64,000 nucleotides of DNA from Hyphomicrobiales bacterium (GCA_900473185.1 UCKU01000001.1:62001-126000), one strand, 5' to 3'; counted from the first letter of the stretch, positions 26,804 through 37,328 are shown. Notes: generated by a model not told the origin, from the letters alone. Numbers and translations: made by a program.

Positions 26804-28192
26804 TCAAGCCTTCAGTGCAGCAAGGATACGCACCCAGGAGCGGATGCCCTTGTGGTAGGAGGCGAGCTCGTACTTTTCGTTCGGCGAATGGATACGGTCG
26901 TCGGAAAGACCGAAGCCGACGAGCAGGGATTCCATGCCGAGCATTTTCTGAAAATCGCCGACGATCGGGATCGAGCCACCCATGCCGATGACAATGGCAG
27001 GCTTCGGCCATTCATCGGAAAGCGCGTTGCGCGCCTTGGTCAGAACAGGCGAGTCATAGGAAAGATGAATGGCCGGCGAGGCGCCATGCGGATGGAACTC
27101 GACCGAGCAATCGGCCGGGATCTTCGAGCGAACGTAGTTGCGGAAGCTTTCACGGATCGCCGCCGGATCCTGCGTGCCGACGAGGCGGAAGGAGACTTTC
27201 GCCGATGCCTTTGCGGCAATGACAGTCTTGAAGCCTTCACCGGTATAGCCGCCCCAGATGCCGTTGACCTCGGCCGTCGGGCGCGCCCAGGTGAGTTCCA
27301 GGACCGAGCGGCCCTTTTCGCCCGAGGGAATGGAGAGGCCAACTTCGCCAAGGAAGTTTTCCGCTGACTTGCCGAGCGCCTCCCAGGATGCCTTGATGTT
27401 GGCGGGCGTTTCCTCGACCCCGTTGTAGAAGCCCTCGAGTGTAATGCGGCCGGTCTCGTCATGCAGGCCGGCAAGCGCCTCCACGAGAATATGGATCGGG
27501 TTGGCAGCGGCACCGCCGAACAGGCCGGAATGCAGGTCGCGGTCGGCGGCCGTCACCACGATTTCTTCACCGACAAGGCCGCGAAGAGCGGCCGCGATTG
27601 CCGGCGTATCGCGATCCCACATGCTGGTGTCGCAGACGAGGGCATAATCGGCCTTGAGCTCAGTGGCATTGGCTTCGAGGAATGGCTTCAGCGACGGCGA
27701 GCCGGATTCTTCCTCGCCTTCGAAAAGAATGGTGACACGGCAGGGAAGCGCGCCGTTGATCTCCTTATAGGCGCGGCAGGCCTCGACGAAGGTCATCAGC
27801 TGGCCCTTGTCGTCGGCAGTGCCGCGGCCGGTCAGGATCTTGCGGCCGTTGCCGGCATCCTTGACGGCGGGATCGAAGGGGTCGTTTTCCCAGAGCTCGA
27901 TCGGATCGACCGGCTGCACGTCATAGTGACCGTAGAACAAGACGTGGGGCGCATCGGCCGAGGCGCCTTCGTGATGGGCGACCACCATCGGGTGGCCGGG
28001 CGTGTCGCGAACCGAGGCGTCAAAGCCAAGCGTCTTGAGATAGGCTACCAGCCACTCGGCTGCCTTGCGGCATTCGGCCTTATAGGCCGGATCGGTCGAG
28101 ATCGACTTGATGCGCAAGAGCTCGAACAGTTTTTCGAGGCTTGAATTGAGATTCTGGTCCGCACGCGCAAGGATAGGATTTAGTTCGGTCAT
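26804..28192 (-). CDS. M20 family metallopeptidase (dipeptidase/carboxypeptidase)
   Basis: A 462-residue cytosolic zinc peptidase of the M20/M25/M40 family. Metal-binding and catalytic residues sit in F-Y-G-H-Y-D-V-Q-P (His and Asp), G-R-G-T-A-D-D-K-G-Q (bridging Asp), F-E-G-E-E-E-S-G-S (catalytic and ligand Glu), and V-C-D-T-S-M-W-D. The lid/dimerisation domain is present between about residues 200 and 360. It probably acts on dipeptides or small amidated amino acids; specificity is unknown. The start at 28192 (M-T-E-L-N-P) is chosen over a longer open frame because it is where the family begins and GGAGT precedes it. Confidence 0.9.
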   Translation of the reverse strand: MTELNPILARADQNLNSSLEKLFELLRIKSISTDPAYKAECRKAAEWLVAYLKTLGFDASVRDTPGHPMVVAHHEGASADAPHVLFYGHYDVQPVDPIELWENDPFDPAVKDAGNGRKILTGRGTADDKGQLMTFVEACRAYKEINGALPCRVTILFEGEEESGSPSLKPFLEANATELKADYALVCDTSMWDRDTPAIAAALRGLVGEEIVVTAADRDLHSGLFGGAAANPIHILVEALAGLHDETGRITLEGFYNGVEETPANIKASWEALGKSAENFLGEVGLSIPSGEKGRSVLELTWARPTAEVNGIWGGYTGEGFKTVIAAKASAKVSFRLVGTQDPAAIRESFRNYVRSKIPADCSVEFHPHGASPAIHLSYDSPVLTKARNALSDEWPKPAIVIGMGGSIPIVGDFQKMLGMESLLVGFGLSDDRIHSPNEKYELASYHKGIRSWVRILAALKA

Positions 28193-28378
28193 TTCCGACT
28201 CCTTCTGAAATTCGGCCGGACGATAGACCCAATCGATTGCGGTTTCGAGCGTCAAATTTTCAAGATTTTTTGTTGGCGCTAAATGCCGCGAGACTGAAGT
28301 AGTAGTCGCTAATGCAATTTACAGTTATTTAGCATGTTCTAAATAATCTCGCCCCTGGGTCGATTTTCGAGGTGGCGA

Positions 28379-30763
28379 ATGTTCTCAGTTATTGCCTGCA
28401 TCAGGGACAACCACGACTGGCGGCTTGTCATTGCCGCCGCAATTGTCTGCCTCGTCGGCAGCCTGACGACAATGCTCCTTCTCTTCCGTGCCCAGGAATG
28501 CGATGCTGGCCAGCGAAAGCTCTGGATCGCTACGTCAGCCTTTGCCTGCGGCGTCGGCGTATGGGCAACACACTTCATCGCCATGCTCGCTTATGACGGC
28601 GGTATGCCAATCAGCTACGATCTGGGCCTCACGTTTCTCTCGGTATTCCTGTCGATTTTCGGCGCCTGGGTGGCCATCTTGATCGCGTCGGAGGGCCGGA
28701 CCGGCTATTCTTTCGCTTTCGGTGGCGTGCTGATGGCGTTTGGCATCATGGCCATGCATATGACTGGCATGCAGGCGATCGAGGCCCAGGCCGTCGTCGT
28801 CTATGATGCCTTTATGTCGGTCGTCGCTTTCTGCTCCTGTGCGGCTCTGGCAACCATAGCCTTCCTCGCCTTCTTCAAGCTGAAGGGCATGAAACGCTTT
28901 GCCGCATCCTCCGGCGCCTTCGTGCTGGCGATCTGCACGCTGCATTTCATCTCGATGAGCAGCATTACATTGGTGCCGGACGCGACGCGCGAGGTGCCGG
29001 CGATGACGCTTCAGCCGGAGGTGCTCGCCGTAATTGTCATGGCTGTCGCAACCGGTCTCATCCTCATGGCCTTCGGCGCGGTCTTCCTGGAAAGCCATCT
29101 GACTGATCTTCGCGGCCTCGCCAATGTTTCGCAGGAAGGGCTCGTCATCCTGCGAGAAGGCAAGATCATCGACACCAATGAACGCTTCCTGGCCCTCTCC
29201 GGCTGGAAGCTCTCGGAACTCACGGGCAACATTCCCTCGTCCGTGCTGGCTCTCCTTCACGCTGAGCGGGAGAGCGAGCATAAGGAAATGCTGTTGATCA
29301 CCAAAGACGAGAGGGAAATCCCCGTCGAGGTTGTCATGCGGCGGATCGTTTATCGCGGGCGCCATTGCGACGTTCTTGTCGTCCGCGACCTGACCGAGCG
29401 CAAGCGTGCCGAAGAGATGATCGAGCATCTCGCTCATCATGATGTTCTGACGGATCTACCGAACCGTTCGCTTTTCGACACCCGCATTCGCCAGGCTCTG
29501 CAGGTCGCTGAGTGCAAGCGGGCGCAGGTTGCCGTCTTCTATATCGACCTCGATCGCTTCAAGGCCGTCAACGATATTTTCGGTCACGCCGAAGGCGATC
29601 GCATCCTGCGCAAGGTCGCAGCGATCCTCAAGCGTTGTGTCGACCAGGATGATACGATCGCGCGTCTTGGCGGCGACGAATTCGCCGTCGTCCAGCCGAA
29701 CAAGCAGCAACCCGATGCTGCACGTCGCCTTGCAACACGCATCATCGACGAATTCGCTGCCGAGATGGATACCGCCCGCGATCCGACGGCCGTCGGCGCC
29801 AGCATCGGCATCGCGCTTTATCCTGCGGATGGAGACTCTGCCGAAGAGCTCTGCAACAATGCCGATACCGCTCTTTATCGCATCAAACATGCCGGGCGCG
29901 GTGCTGCCTGCTTCTTCGACGCGGAAATGGACGAGTCGGTGCGTGCCCGCCGCCAGATCGAACACGAGCTTCGCCACGCCATCACCCGCAATCAGCTCCA
30001 TGTGAGCTATCAGCCGATCCTCGATGCACGCAGCGGCGAGATCAACGGCTATGAAGCCCTGATGCGCTGGAACCGGCCGGGCCATGGCATGAGCGAGCCG
30101 GATATTTTCATTCCGATCGCCGAAGAAAGCGGCTCGATCGTCCAGCTCGGCGAATGGATCCTGCGCGAAGCCTGCATGGAGGCCGCCCGCTGGCCTCAGC
30201 CGCTGTCGATCGCCGTCAATGTCTCTCCGGTTCAGTTTCTCTTGCCCAATCTTTGCCAGCAGGTGGCCGGGATTCTCAAGGAGACAGGTCTTGCGCCGGA
30301 ACGGCTGGAACTGGAGATCACCGAAGCTGCGCTCATCCGCGATCGCAACCGGGTCATGAATACGCTTCAGCGCCTGCGCGGCCTCGGCGTGCGCATCGTC
30401 ATGGATGATTTCGGCACCGGCTTCTCCTCACTGTCCAACCTGCGCTCCTTCCCCTTCGACAAGATCAAGGTCGATCGTAGCTTCACCGGCATTCTGGAGC
30501 ATGATGCAGGCGCTCGCTCGATCGTGCGCGCCATCATCGGGTTGGGGCATAGTCTCGGTATGCCCGTCGTCACTGAAGGCGTCGAAACGGAGATGCAACG
30601 CCAGATCGTCGTGGAAGAAGGTTGTACCCAGTTGCAGGGGCTGCTGCTTGGAAAACCGGATATCGAGCCGAGCATCAAGATTGCCGCTCGCGAAAACTTC
30701 CTTTTGGCACATACCGAAACGGAGGGGACACAAACGAAGCGCAACCGCGCGGCGGCGGAGTGA
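28379..30763 (+). CDS. MHYT-PAS-GGDEF-EAL c-di-GMP signalling protein
   Basis: A 794-residue membrane protein. Residues 1-240 form the seven-helix MHYT sensor with three repeats (A-T-H-F-I-A-M, G-I-M-A-M-H-M-T-G-M, L-H-F-I-S-M), thought to bind copper and sense gas or redox. A PAS domain follows (about 250-340), then GGDEF (motif G-G-D-E-F at 431-435, intact) and EAL (E-A-L at about 559-561). The EAL domain has its metal and catalytic residues: N-V-S, E-I-T-E, D-D-F-G-T-G, K-V-D, E-G-V-E-T. Both cyclase and phosphodiesterase activity are therefore possible. The end Q-G-L-L-L-G-K-P departs slightly from the usual Q-G-Y-L-F-G. An AGGTGG precedes the ATG. Confidence 0.95.
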   Translation: MFSVIACIRDNHDWRLVIAAAIVCLVGSLTTMLLLFRAQECDAGQRKLWIATSAFACGVGVWATHFIAMLAYDGGMPISYDLGLTFLSVFLSIFGAWVAILIASEGRTGYSFAFGGVLMAFGIMAMHMTGMQAIEAQAVVVYDAFMSVVAFCSCAALATIAFLAFFKLKGMKRFAASSGAFVLAICTLHFISMSSITLVPDATREVPAMTLQPEVLAVIVMAVATGLILMAFGAVFLESHLTDLRGLANVSQEGLVILREGKIIDTNERFLALSGWKLSELTGNIPSSVLALLHAERESEHKEMLLITKDEREIPVEVVMRRIVYRGRHCDVLVVRDLTERKRAEEMIEHLAHHDVLTDLPNRSLFDTRIRQALQVAECKRAQVAVFYIDLDRFKAVNDIFGHAEGDRILRKVAAILKRCVDQDDTIARLGGDEFAVVQPNKQQPDAARRLATRIIDEFAAEMDTARDPTAVGASIGIALYPADGDSAEELCNNADTALYRIKHAGRGAACFFDAEMDESVRARRQIEHELRHAITRNQLHVSYQPILDARSGEINGYEALMRWNRPGHGMSEPDIFIPIAEESGSIVQLGEWILREACMEAARWPQPLSIAVNVSPVQFLLPNLCQQVAGILKETGLAPERLELEITEAALIRDRNRVMNTLQRLRGLGVRIVMDDFGTGFSSLSNLRSFPFDKIKVDRSFTGILEHDAGARSIVRAIIGLGHSLGMPVVTEGVETEMQRQIVVEEGCTQLQGLLLGKPDIEPSIKIAARENFLLAHTETEGTQTKRNRAAAE

Positions 30764-30766
30764 AAG

Positions 30767-31198
30767 TCAGAGCGCCTTGGCGTTCTGGATCAGTCGCCGG
30801 ATATATTCGAGCATCAGTTCCCGCTCGAAGACCCGGAAGCCCTTGAAGAGCGCAAGATCGGCCTCGCGCGCCGTGTCGATGGCCTCAGCCTCCATCGCCT
30901 TGGCTTTCTCGGAGAGGAAGATCAGTTGGGCGCGTTTGTCGGTTGGGTGCGGGCGCCGCTCGATCAGCCCGTCGCGCACCATGCGGGAGAGCGTGTTGGC
31001 CATCGTTGCCTGCTCGATATCGACACGCTCCAGAAGCTGCTTCTGGGTCAATCCGTCTTCGGCCCAAAGCTCCAGCAATATTGGGAACTGGCCGGGAGAA
31101 AAGCCGAGTCCTGCCGCGCGCTGATGCAGCGAGCGGGCAAAACCCTTGGCCAGCTGGCTGGCAAGGTAGGCACCGGAATCCATTCGATTAAATCCCAT
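30767..31198 (-). CDS. MarR family transcriptional regulator
   Basis: A 143-residue winged-helix regulator. Helices 3-4 and the wing are visible as L-T-Q-K-Q-L-L-E-R-V-D-I-E-Q-A-T-M-A-N-T-L-S-R-M-V-R-D-G-L-I-E-R-R in successive pieces (about residues 50-85), followed by the D-K-R-A-Q-L-I-F-L wing. The protein is expected to dimerise and bind short palindromes; its targets and ligand are unknown. It converges on the GGDEF-EAL gene with three bases between stop codons. Its upstream region also contains an sRNA gene on the same strand and, beyond it, the divergent polA. Confidence 0.9.
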   Translation of the reverse strand: MGFNRMDSGAYLASQLAKGFARSLHQRAAGLGFSPGQFPILLELWAEDGLTQKQLLERVDIEQATMANTLSRMVRDGLIERRPHPTDKRAQLIFLSEKAKAMEAEAIDTAREADLALFKGFRVFERELMLEYIRRLIQNAKAL

Positions 31199-31305
31199 GA
31201 TTGTAAGTTAGGCTCAAAATCGTGCAGTAGACAATGCAACAAATCGCATACGATCCATCAAACATAGGAACGAAGTTCTAAATTTTTGAGTGCTGCAGCG
31301 ATTGG

Positions 31306-31460
31306 CTGAAAAACAAAGCCGCCATGGCCTGGAGGATGGCCATGGCGGCTTGAAAATGGGGACAAAGGCCCGGAGAGGGGGATGAGGCCTTTGTCCAAGC
31401 CTGACGCGGCGGGGGACAAGCCGGCTATCAGACCCGCGGCGCGATCAAACGCCGGTAGGT
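31306..31460 (-). ncRNA. Alpha-r7 family trans-acting small RNA
   Basis: Between marR and polA the minus strand folds into stacked hairpins and ends in a strong terminator: GCCGCCATGGCC / GGCCATGGCGGC arms (31349-31338 and 31329-31318) followed by TTTGTTTTTC. The preceding hairpin, GGACAAAGGCC / GGCCTTTGTCC (31396-31386 and 31370-31360), exposes a loop with CCCCCTCTCC, an anti-Shine-Dalgarno-type sequence expected for an Hfq-dependent regulator of translation. Structure, loop motif and position next to polA fit the alpha-r7 (Smr7C) sRNAs of Rhizobiales. The 5' end is estimated. The family assignment is from memory and was not checked by a covariance search. Confidence 0.7.
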
Positions 31461-31605
31461 GTGATTTGTGATTGAGAATGTGGTTTTTCAAGGGAAAGAG
31501 AAAAAACCGCCTATTACAATTTGGTAACAGTTTGGTGAGGCGGAATGCTTTTGCGCAACCAAGTTTATATGGACCTCGCAAAGCCGCCGCGCTATCCATG
31601 CTGCC

Positions 31606-34605
31606 ATGAAAAAAGGCGATCATCTCTTCCTTATCGACGGTTCGGGGTTCATCTTCCGGGCCTTTCACGCATTGCCGCCCCTGACGCGCAAATCCGATGG
31701 TCTGCCGATCGGCGCCGTCTCGGGTTTCTGCAACATGCTATGGAAGCTCTTGAGAGACGCGCGCGCCACCGACGTGGGCGCGACGCCCAGCCATCTTGCC
31801 GTCATTTTCGATTACTCGTCGAAGACCTTCCGCAAGGATCTCTATGACGCCTATAAGGCGAACCGTTCGGCGCCGCCCGAAGAGCTGGTGCCGCAGTTCG
31901 GCCTGATCCGCGAAGCGACGCGCGCCTTCAATCTGCCCTGCATCGAGACGGAAGGTTTCGAGGCCGACGACATCATCGCGACCTATGCCCGTCAGGCTGA
32001 AGCCGTCGGCGCCGACGTGACGATCGTCTCATCCGACAAGGATCTGATGCAGCTCGTCACCACGAACGTCCACATGTATGACAGCATGAAGGACAAGCAG
32101 ATCAGCATCCCAGATGTCATCGAGAAATGGGGTGTGCCGCCGGAAAAGATGATCGACCTGCAGGCCATGACCGGCGATTCCGTCGACAACGTGCCCGGTA
32201 TCCCCGGCATCGGTCCGAAGACGGCGGCCCAGCTTCTCGCCGAATATGGTGATCTCGATACGCTTCTCGAACGCGCCCATGAGATCAAGCAGGAAAAGCG
32301 CCGCCAGACGATCCTCGACAATATCGACAAGGCAAAGCTGTCCCGCGAACTGGTGCGCCTGCGCACCGACGTACCGCTGGACCTCGATCTCGACGCTCTG
32401 GTGCTGGAGCCGCAGAACGGCCCCAAGCTGATCGGCTTCCTGAAAACCATGGAATTCACGACGCTGACGCGCCGTGTTGCCGAATTCTGCAATTGCGATG
32501 CCAGCGAGATCGAGCCGGCTTTCGTCAAGGTCGAATGGGGTTCGGACGCGCATGGCCCGGATCTCGACGAGGCTGAACCGCAGCCCGTGGCCGGCGCCGT
32601 CCCTGATGTCGGCGGCGAAGCCGTCGCGGTTCCGCCACGCGCCAAGCCGAAGGCTGCCGTCGAAGGCACTTTCGCGCCGGCCGATCTTGCCAAGGCGCGC
32701 GCCGCGACCTTTGCGACCCTGCCGTTCGACCATTCCACCTATGTGACGATCCGCGACCTTGCGACCCTCGATCGGTGGATCGCCGATGCACGTGACACCG
32801 GCCTCGTCGCCTTCGATACGGAAACAACCTCGCTAGATGCGATGCAGGCTGAGCTCGTCGGCTTCTCGCTGGCGATCGCCGATAATACGACCGACCCGAC
32901 CGGCACGCGCATCCGCGCTGCCTACGTGCCGATCAACCACAAGACCGGCGTTGGCGATCTGCTCGGCGGCGGCCTTGCGGAAAACCAGATCCCGATGGGC
33001 GATGCGCTGTCGCGGCTGAAGGCGCTGCTGGAGGATGAATCGATCCTCAAGGTGGCGCAGAACCTGAAATATGACTACCTGCTGATGAAGCGTTACGGTA
33101 TCGAGACGAAGAGCTTCGACGATACGATGCTAATATCCTACGTGCTCGATGCCGGCACCGGCGCGCATGGCATGGACCCGCTGTCGGAAAAGTTCCTCGG
33201 CCACACACCGATCGCCTACAAGGATGTCGCCGGCTCCGGCAAGTCGAATGTCACTTTCGACCTCGTCGATATCGGGCGCGCGACACACTATGCTGCCGAA
33301 GATGCCGACGTGACGCTGCGTCTCTGGATGGTGCTGAAGCCGCGCCTTGCCGCCACGCAGCTGACGCGCGTCTATGAGCGCCTGGAACGTCCGCTCGTGC
33401 CGGTTCTGGCGCGGATGGAGGCGCGCGGCATCACCGTCGACCGCCAGATCCTTTCGCGCCTGTCGGGCGAACTCGCCCAGGGTGCTGCGAGATACGAGGA
33501 TGAAATCTACCAGCTTGCCGGCGAGAGGTTCAATATCGGCTCTCCCAAGCAGCTCGGCGACATCCTGTTCGGCAAGATGGGCCTTGCCGGCGGCACCAAG
33601 ACCAAGACCGGCCAGTGGTCGACCTCGGCAAGCGTGCTGGAAGACCTGGCGGCAGCAGGCTTCGAGCTGCCCCGCAAGATCGTCGACTGGCGCCAGCTCA
33701 CCAAGCTGAAGTCTACCTATACGGATGCGCTTCCGGGTTACATCCATCCGGAAACGAAACGGGTGCACACCTCCTATTCGCTGGCATCGACGACAACAGG
33801 CCGTCTTTCCTCCTCGGAGCCGAACCTTCAGAACATTCCGGTCCGCACCGCCGAAGGCCGCAAGATTCGCACCGCCTTCATTTCATCGCCCGGCCACAAG
33901 CTGATCTCGGCCGACTACAGCCAGATCGAGCTGCGCGTGCTCGCCCATGTCGCCGAAATCCCGCAGCTCGTGCGCGCTTTCGAAGACGGCATCGACATCC
34001 ACGCCATGACCGCCTCCGAAATGTTCGGTGTGCCGGTCGAAGGCATGCCGGGCGAAGTGCGCCGCCGCGCCAAGGCCATCAACTTCGGCATCATCTACGG
34101 CATCTCCGCCTTCGGCCTCGCCAACCAGCTTTCCATCGAGCGTTCCGAAGCCGGAGACTACATCAAGAAATATTTCGAACGCTTCCCCGGCATCCGCGAT
34201 TACATGGAAAGCCGCAAGCAGATGGCCCGCGACAAGGGCTATGTCGAGACGATCTTCGGCCGCCGAATCAACTATCCGGAAATCCGCTCGTCAAATCCTT
34301 CCGTCCGCGCCTTCAACGAACGTGCGGCCATCAATGCGCCCATCCAGGGCTCGGCCGCCGATGTCATCCGCCGCGCCATGATCAAGATCGAGCCGGCGCT
34401 CGCTGAGGCCGGCCTTGCCGATCGGGTGCGCATGCTCTTGCAGGTGCACGATGAATTGATCTTCGAGGTCGAAGACGAGGATGTCGAAAAGGCGATGCCG
34501 ATCATCGTCTCGGTCATGGAAAACGCCACCTCGCCGGCGCTGGAAATGCGTGTGCCGCTTCGCGTCGACGCACGCGCCGCCACCAATTGGGACGAAGCGC
34601 ACTAA
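31606..34605 (+). CDS. polA: DNA polymerase I
   Basis: Repair polymerase that removes RNA primers and fills gaps. The 999 residues contain three domains: the 5'-3' exonuclease (about 1-300, with L-I-D-G-S-G-F-I-F-R-A at the front and the H3TH G-I-P-G-I-G-P-K-T-A-A), the 3'-5' proofreading exonuclease (F-D-T-E-T-T-S-L-D at about residue 403 with both catalytic acids, and Y-A-A-E-D-A-D-V-T), and the polymerase (S-A-D-Y-S-Q-I-E-L-R, R-R-A-K-A-I-N-F-G-I-I-Y-G, Q-V-H-D-E). All are intact. The TAA stop lies exactly at the left edge of a RIME1 repeat, which may have supplied it. Confidence 0.98.
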   Translation: MKKGDHLFLIDGSGFIFRAFHALPPLTRKSDGLPIGAVSGFCNMLWKLLRDARATDVGATPSHLAVIFDYSSKTFRKDLYDAYKANRSAPPEELVPQFGLIREATRAFNLPCIETEGFEADDIIATYARQAEAVGADVTIVSSDKDLMQLVTTNVHMYDSMKDKQISIPDVIEKWGVPPEKMIDLQAMTGDSVDNVPGIPGIGPKTAAQLLAEYGDLDTLLERAHEIKQEKRRQTILDNIDKAKLSRELVRLRTDVPLDLDLDALVLEPQNGPKLIGFLKTMEFTTLTRRVAEFCNCDASEIEPAFVKVEWGSDAHGPDLDEAEPQPVAGAVPDVGGEAVAVPPRAKPKAAVEGTFAPADLAKARAATFATLPFDHSTYVTIRDLATLDRWIADARDTGLVAFDTETTSLDAMQAELVGFSLAIADNTTDPTGTRIRAAYVPINHKTGVGDLLGGGLAENQIPMGDALSRLKALLEDESILKVAQNLKYDYLLMKRYGIETKSFDDTMLISYVLDAGTGAHGMDPLSEKFLGHTPIAYKDVAGSGKSNVTFDLVDIGRATHYAAEDADVTLRLWMVLKPRLAATQLTRVYERLERPLVPVLARMEARGITVDRQILSRLSGELAQGAARYEDEIYQLAGERFNIGSPKQLGDILFGKMGLAGGTKTKTGQWSTSASVLEDLAAAGFELPRKIVDWRQLTKLKSTYTDALPGYIHPETKRVHTSYSLASTTTGRLSSSEPNLQNIPVRTAEGRKIRTAFISSPGHKLISADYSQIELRVLAHVAEIPQLVRAFEDGIDIHAMTASEMFGVPVEGMPGEVRRRAKAINFGIIYGISAFGLANQLSIERSEAGDYIKKYFERFPGIRDYMESRKQMARDKGYVETIFGRRINYPEIRSSNPSVRAFNERAAINAPIQGSAADVIRRAMIKIEPALAEAGLADRVRMLLQVHDELIFEVEDEDVEKAMPIIVSVMENATSPALEMRVPLRVDARAATNWDEAH

Positions 34606-34710
34606 GGCATGTCGCGCAAAAGTGCGCAGCGGTTTTGCGATAACGACATGCGAAAACAAAGGCCTGAAGTGCCGCAAGCGAATCTGGAAGATCGCGACGT
34701 GATTTAGGCG
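34605..34710. repeat. RIME1-type intergenic repeat, copy 2
   Basis: Same 106-base layout as the copy at 12011-12118: a GGCATGTCG / CGACATGC palindrome around the GCGGTTTTGCGATAA core, a middle segment ending in GCAAGCGAATCTG, and a second palindrome near ATCGCGACG. Copy 2 is in the same orientation as copy 1. Confidence 0.85.
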
Positions 34711-34880
34711 CTTTGTCTCGTCAGGCCAAAGATTTTTCCTTTCTTACCAAGTCTCTGAAATTGATGATGTTTCATCTTTTTAGCCGTCCCGCGACGGGAC
34801 GGCTGGAAGGAACTTATTAACCTTCATTTTCTATCCGGAAGGATGTCAGAAATTACCAGGCGTGAGTGAGTAGCTGTCGC
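34711..34880. other. Spacer between the RIME1 repeat and ftsK
   Basis: About 170 bases, AT-richer than the surroundings. It contains a GC hairpin (AGCCGTCCCG / CGGGACGGCT at about 34782-34804) without a following T-run and no ORF of note. It probably carries the ftsK promoter, but no clear -35/-10 pair was identified. Confidence 0.4.
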
Positions 34881-37328
34881 ATGCGTTTTCCCAGAACCAA
34901 TTTGACGGACGCCGAAGAGTTTTCTTCGGGACTTGAAGCTGACCATCACGTGGAAAATGCCACTGTGGAATACGAGGGCGAAAAGCCGATTCCTCCGCTC
35001 TGGCAGAGCAATTTCTCGCTCGCACCGAATGTCCGCTTCACCCGCACGCCGGAAACGCTGATCAGCAAGCGCCGCGCCCCGGAAGAGCCTGTTCGCGAGG
35101 AGATCGTCGTTGCTCCCCCCGCGCCGGAGCCTGCGCCCGCACTGCAATCCCCGGCCGCACAGCAACCGATGCCTATGCGCGTTCCGATCACGGTCAACGT
35201 GCCCTTCGATATTTATCTTCCCGAAGTGGTCGAGCCGGTCATCGCCCAGCAGACGGAAGCGCAGGCGCAGCCGGTTACCGCCGCACCCGTGGAAACCACG
35301 CTGCGCGCCGCATCGGAGCTTTCCTCAATCTCGGATTTCGCCTTCTGGGAAGTCATGGCTTTTGAGGAGACGGACGCCGAGCCGTCGCGTGCGCCAATGA
35401 TCAACTTGCAGCAGGCCGAGCCCGAATCGATCACTTCGCGCTTCCGCATTATGGAATGGCGTCCCGGCCGGCATAATCCGGCACCGGTAACACCACGCGC
35501 CGCCCCGCCCGCCGCCGTGGCACTTGTCCGGGCGGCTCGTCCTCCGGCAGCCGCAGCGCCCCTGAGTCGGCCGCCGGCTGCCCGCCCTCCGCTTGCCCAC
35601 CCTCCGCTTGCTAGGACTCCAGTCGTCCAGCCACCCGTTGCTGAGCAGCCAGCCGCGCAATCGCCCGTTACCCAGGCCACGCCGGTCATCCAGCCGACAC
35701 AGCTGCAGGCCGAACTGCCGCCGGTGTCGCGCGTCGAAATCGCGGCCGCTGCCCCGTCGCCGCTTCGTCCGGCCCGCATGATCGTCGAGAAGGTCGATGC
35801 ATCCGGCTACGAATTTCCACCGCGCGCCCTGTTGCAGGAGCCGCCGGAACGGCTCGGCGAGATCATGTCGCAGGAAACGCTCGAGCAGAATGCCGGCCTT
35901 CTGGAAAGCGTTCTGGAGGATTTCGGCATCAAGGGCGAGATCATCCATGTTCGCCCCGGCCCGGTCGTCACACTCTATGAATTCGAACCGGCGCCCGGCG
36001 TAAAATCGTCCCGCGTCATCGGCCTCGCCGACGATATCGCCCGCTCCATGTCGGCGCTCTCGGCCCGTGTCGCCGTCGTTCCCGGCCGCAACGTCATCGG
36101 TATCGAACTGCCGAACGTGACGCGCGAAACCGTCTATTTCCGCGAGATGATCGAGAGCGACGATTTCGACAAGAGCGGCTACAAGCTGGCGCTCGGCCTC
36201 GGCAAGACGATCGGCGGCGAACCCGTGATCGCCGAACTCGCCAAGATGCCGCATCTGCTCGTCGCCGGCACCACCGGCTCGGGCAAATCCGTCGCCATCA
36301 ACACCATGATCCTGTCGCTGCTCTACCGCATGACGCCGGAGCAATGCCGCCTCATCATGGTCGATCCCAAGATGCTCGAACTCTCCGTCTATGACGGCAT
36401 TCCGCATCTGCTGACGCCAGTCGTCACCGATCCCAAGAAAGCCGTCATGGCGCTCAAATGGGCGGTGCGCGAGATGGAGGAGCGCTATCGCAAGATGTCG
36501 CGCCTCGGCGTGCGCAATATCGACGGCTATAACGGCCGCGTCTCCCTGGCCCGCGAAAAGGGCGAGACCATCCATATCATGGTCCAGGTCGGCTTCGACC
36601 GGCAGACGGGGGCGCCGATCGAGGAGCAGCAGGAGCTGGACCTCGCGCCGATGCCCTATATCGTCGTCATCGTCGACGAAATGGCCGACCTGATGATGGT
36701 CGCCGGCAAGGAGATCGAAGGCGCGATCCAGCGACTGGCACAGATGGCGCGTGCCGCCGGCATCCATCTCATCATGGCAACCCAGCGTCCATCGGTCGAT
36801 GTCATCACCGGCACGATCAAGGCGAACTTCCCGACCCGCATCTCCTTCCAGGTGACCTCGAAGATCGACAGCCGCACGATCCTCGGCGAACAGGGCGCCG
36901 AACAGCTGCTCGGCCAGGGCGACATGCTGCATATGCAGGGCGGCGGCCGCATTTCCCGTGTCCACGGCCCCTTCGTTTCCGACGCGGAAGTCGAGAAGGT
37001 CGTGGCACACCTGAAGACGCAGGGCCGGCCGGAATATCTCGATACGGTCACGGCCGGCGAGGAAGAGGAAGGCGAGGATGAAGAGGACGGCGCCGTCTTC
37101 GACAAGAGCGCCATGGGTGTTGAGGATGGCGACGAGCTCTACCAGCAGGCCGTCAAGGTCGTCATGCGCGACAAGAAGTGCTCGACCTCCTATATCCAGC
37201 GCCGCCTCGGCATCGGCTATAACCGCGCCGCCTCGCTCGTCGAGCGCATGGAGAAGGAAGGGCTCGTCGGCCCGGCAAACCATGTCGGCAAGCGTGAAAT
37301 TGTCTCCGGGCGCGGCGACGGCGAATAA
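34881..37328 (+). CDS. FtsK/SpoIIIE-type DNA translocase without membrane segments
   Basis: A DNA pump of the FtsK family. The motor has Walker A G-T-T-G-S-G-K-S at about residues 465-472, Walker [12 protein letters not shown], and the C-terminal gamma winged helix ([15 protein letters not shown]) that reads KOPS-type DNA signs. The first 300 residues are proline/alanine-rich and contain no transmembrane helix, whereas canonical FtsK has four. At 815 residues it is thus a soluble paralogue, or depends on another protein for septum placement. ATG 34881 is taken as the start; an upstream GTG at 34866 is possible. Confidence 0.88.
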   Translation: MRFPRTNLTDAEEFSSGLEADHHVENATVEYEGEKPIPPLWQSNFSLAPNVRFTRTPETLISKRRAPEEPVREEIVVAPPAPEPAPALQSPAAQQPMPMRVPITVNVPFDIYLPEVVEPVIAQQTEAQAQPVTAAPVETTLRAASELSSISDFAFWEVMAFEETDAEPSRAPMINLQQAEPESITSRFRIMEWRPGRHNPAPVTPRAAPPAAVALVRAARPPAAAAPLSRPPAARPPLAHPPLARTPVVQPPVAEQPAAQSPVTQATPVIQPTQLQAELPPVSRVEIAAAAPSPLRPARMIVEKVDASGYEFPPRALLQEPPERLGEIMSQETLEQNAGLLESVLEDFGIKGEIIHVRPGPVVTLYEFEPAPGVKSSRVIGLADDIARSMSALSARVAVVPGRNVIGIELPNVTRETVYFREMIESDDFDKSGYKLALGLGKTIGGEPVIAELAKMPHLLVAGTTGSGKSVAINTMILSLLYRMTPEQCRLIMVDPKMLELSVYDGIPHLLTPVVTDPKKAVMALKWAVREMEERYRKMSRLGVRNIDGYNGRVSLAREKGETIHIMVQVGFDRQTGAPIEEQQELDLAPMPYIVVIVDEMADLMMVAGKEIEGAIQRLAQMARAAGIHLIMATQRPSVDVITGTIKANFPTRISFQVTSKIDSRTILGEQGAEQLLGQGDMLHMQGGGRISRVHGPFVSDAEVEKVVAHLKTQGRPEYLDTVTAGEEEEGEDEEDGAVFDKSAMGVEDGDELYQQAVKVVMRDKKCSTSYIQRRLGIGYNRAASLVERMEKEGLVGPANHVGKREIVSGRGDGE

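Noticed and set aside
34782-34804. GC hairpin before ftsK as a terminator of polA
   Set aside because: No T-run follows on either strand in the right direction.
35325-37283. 652-codon minus-strand frame opposite ftsK
   Set aside because: Shadow of ftsK; low-complexity product.
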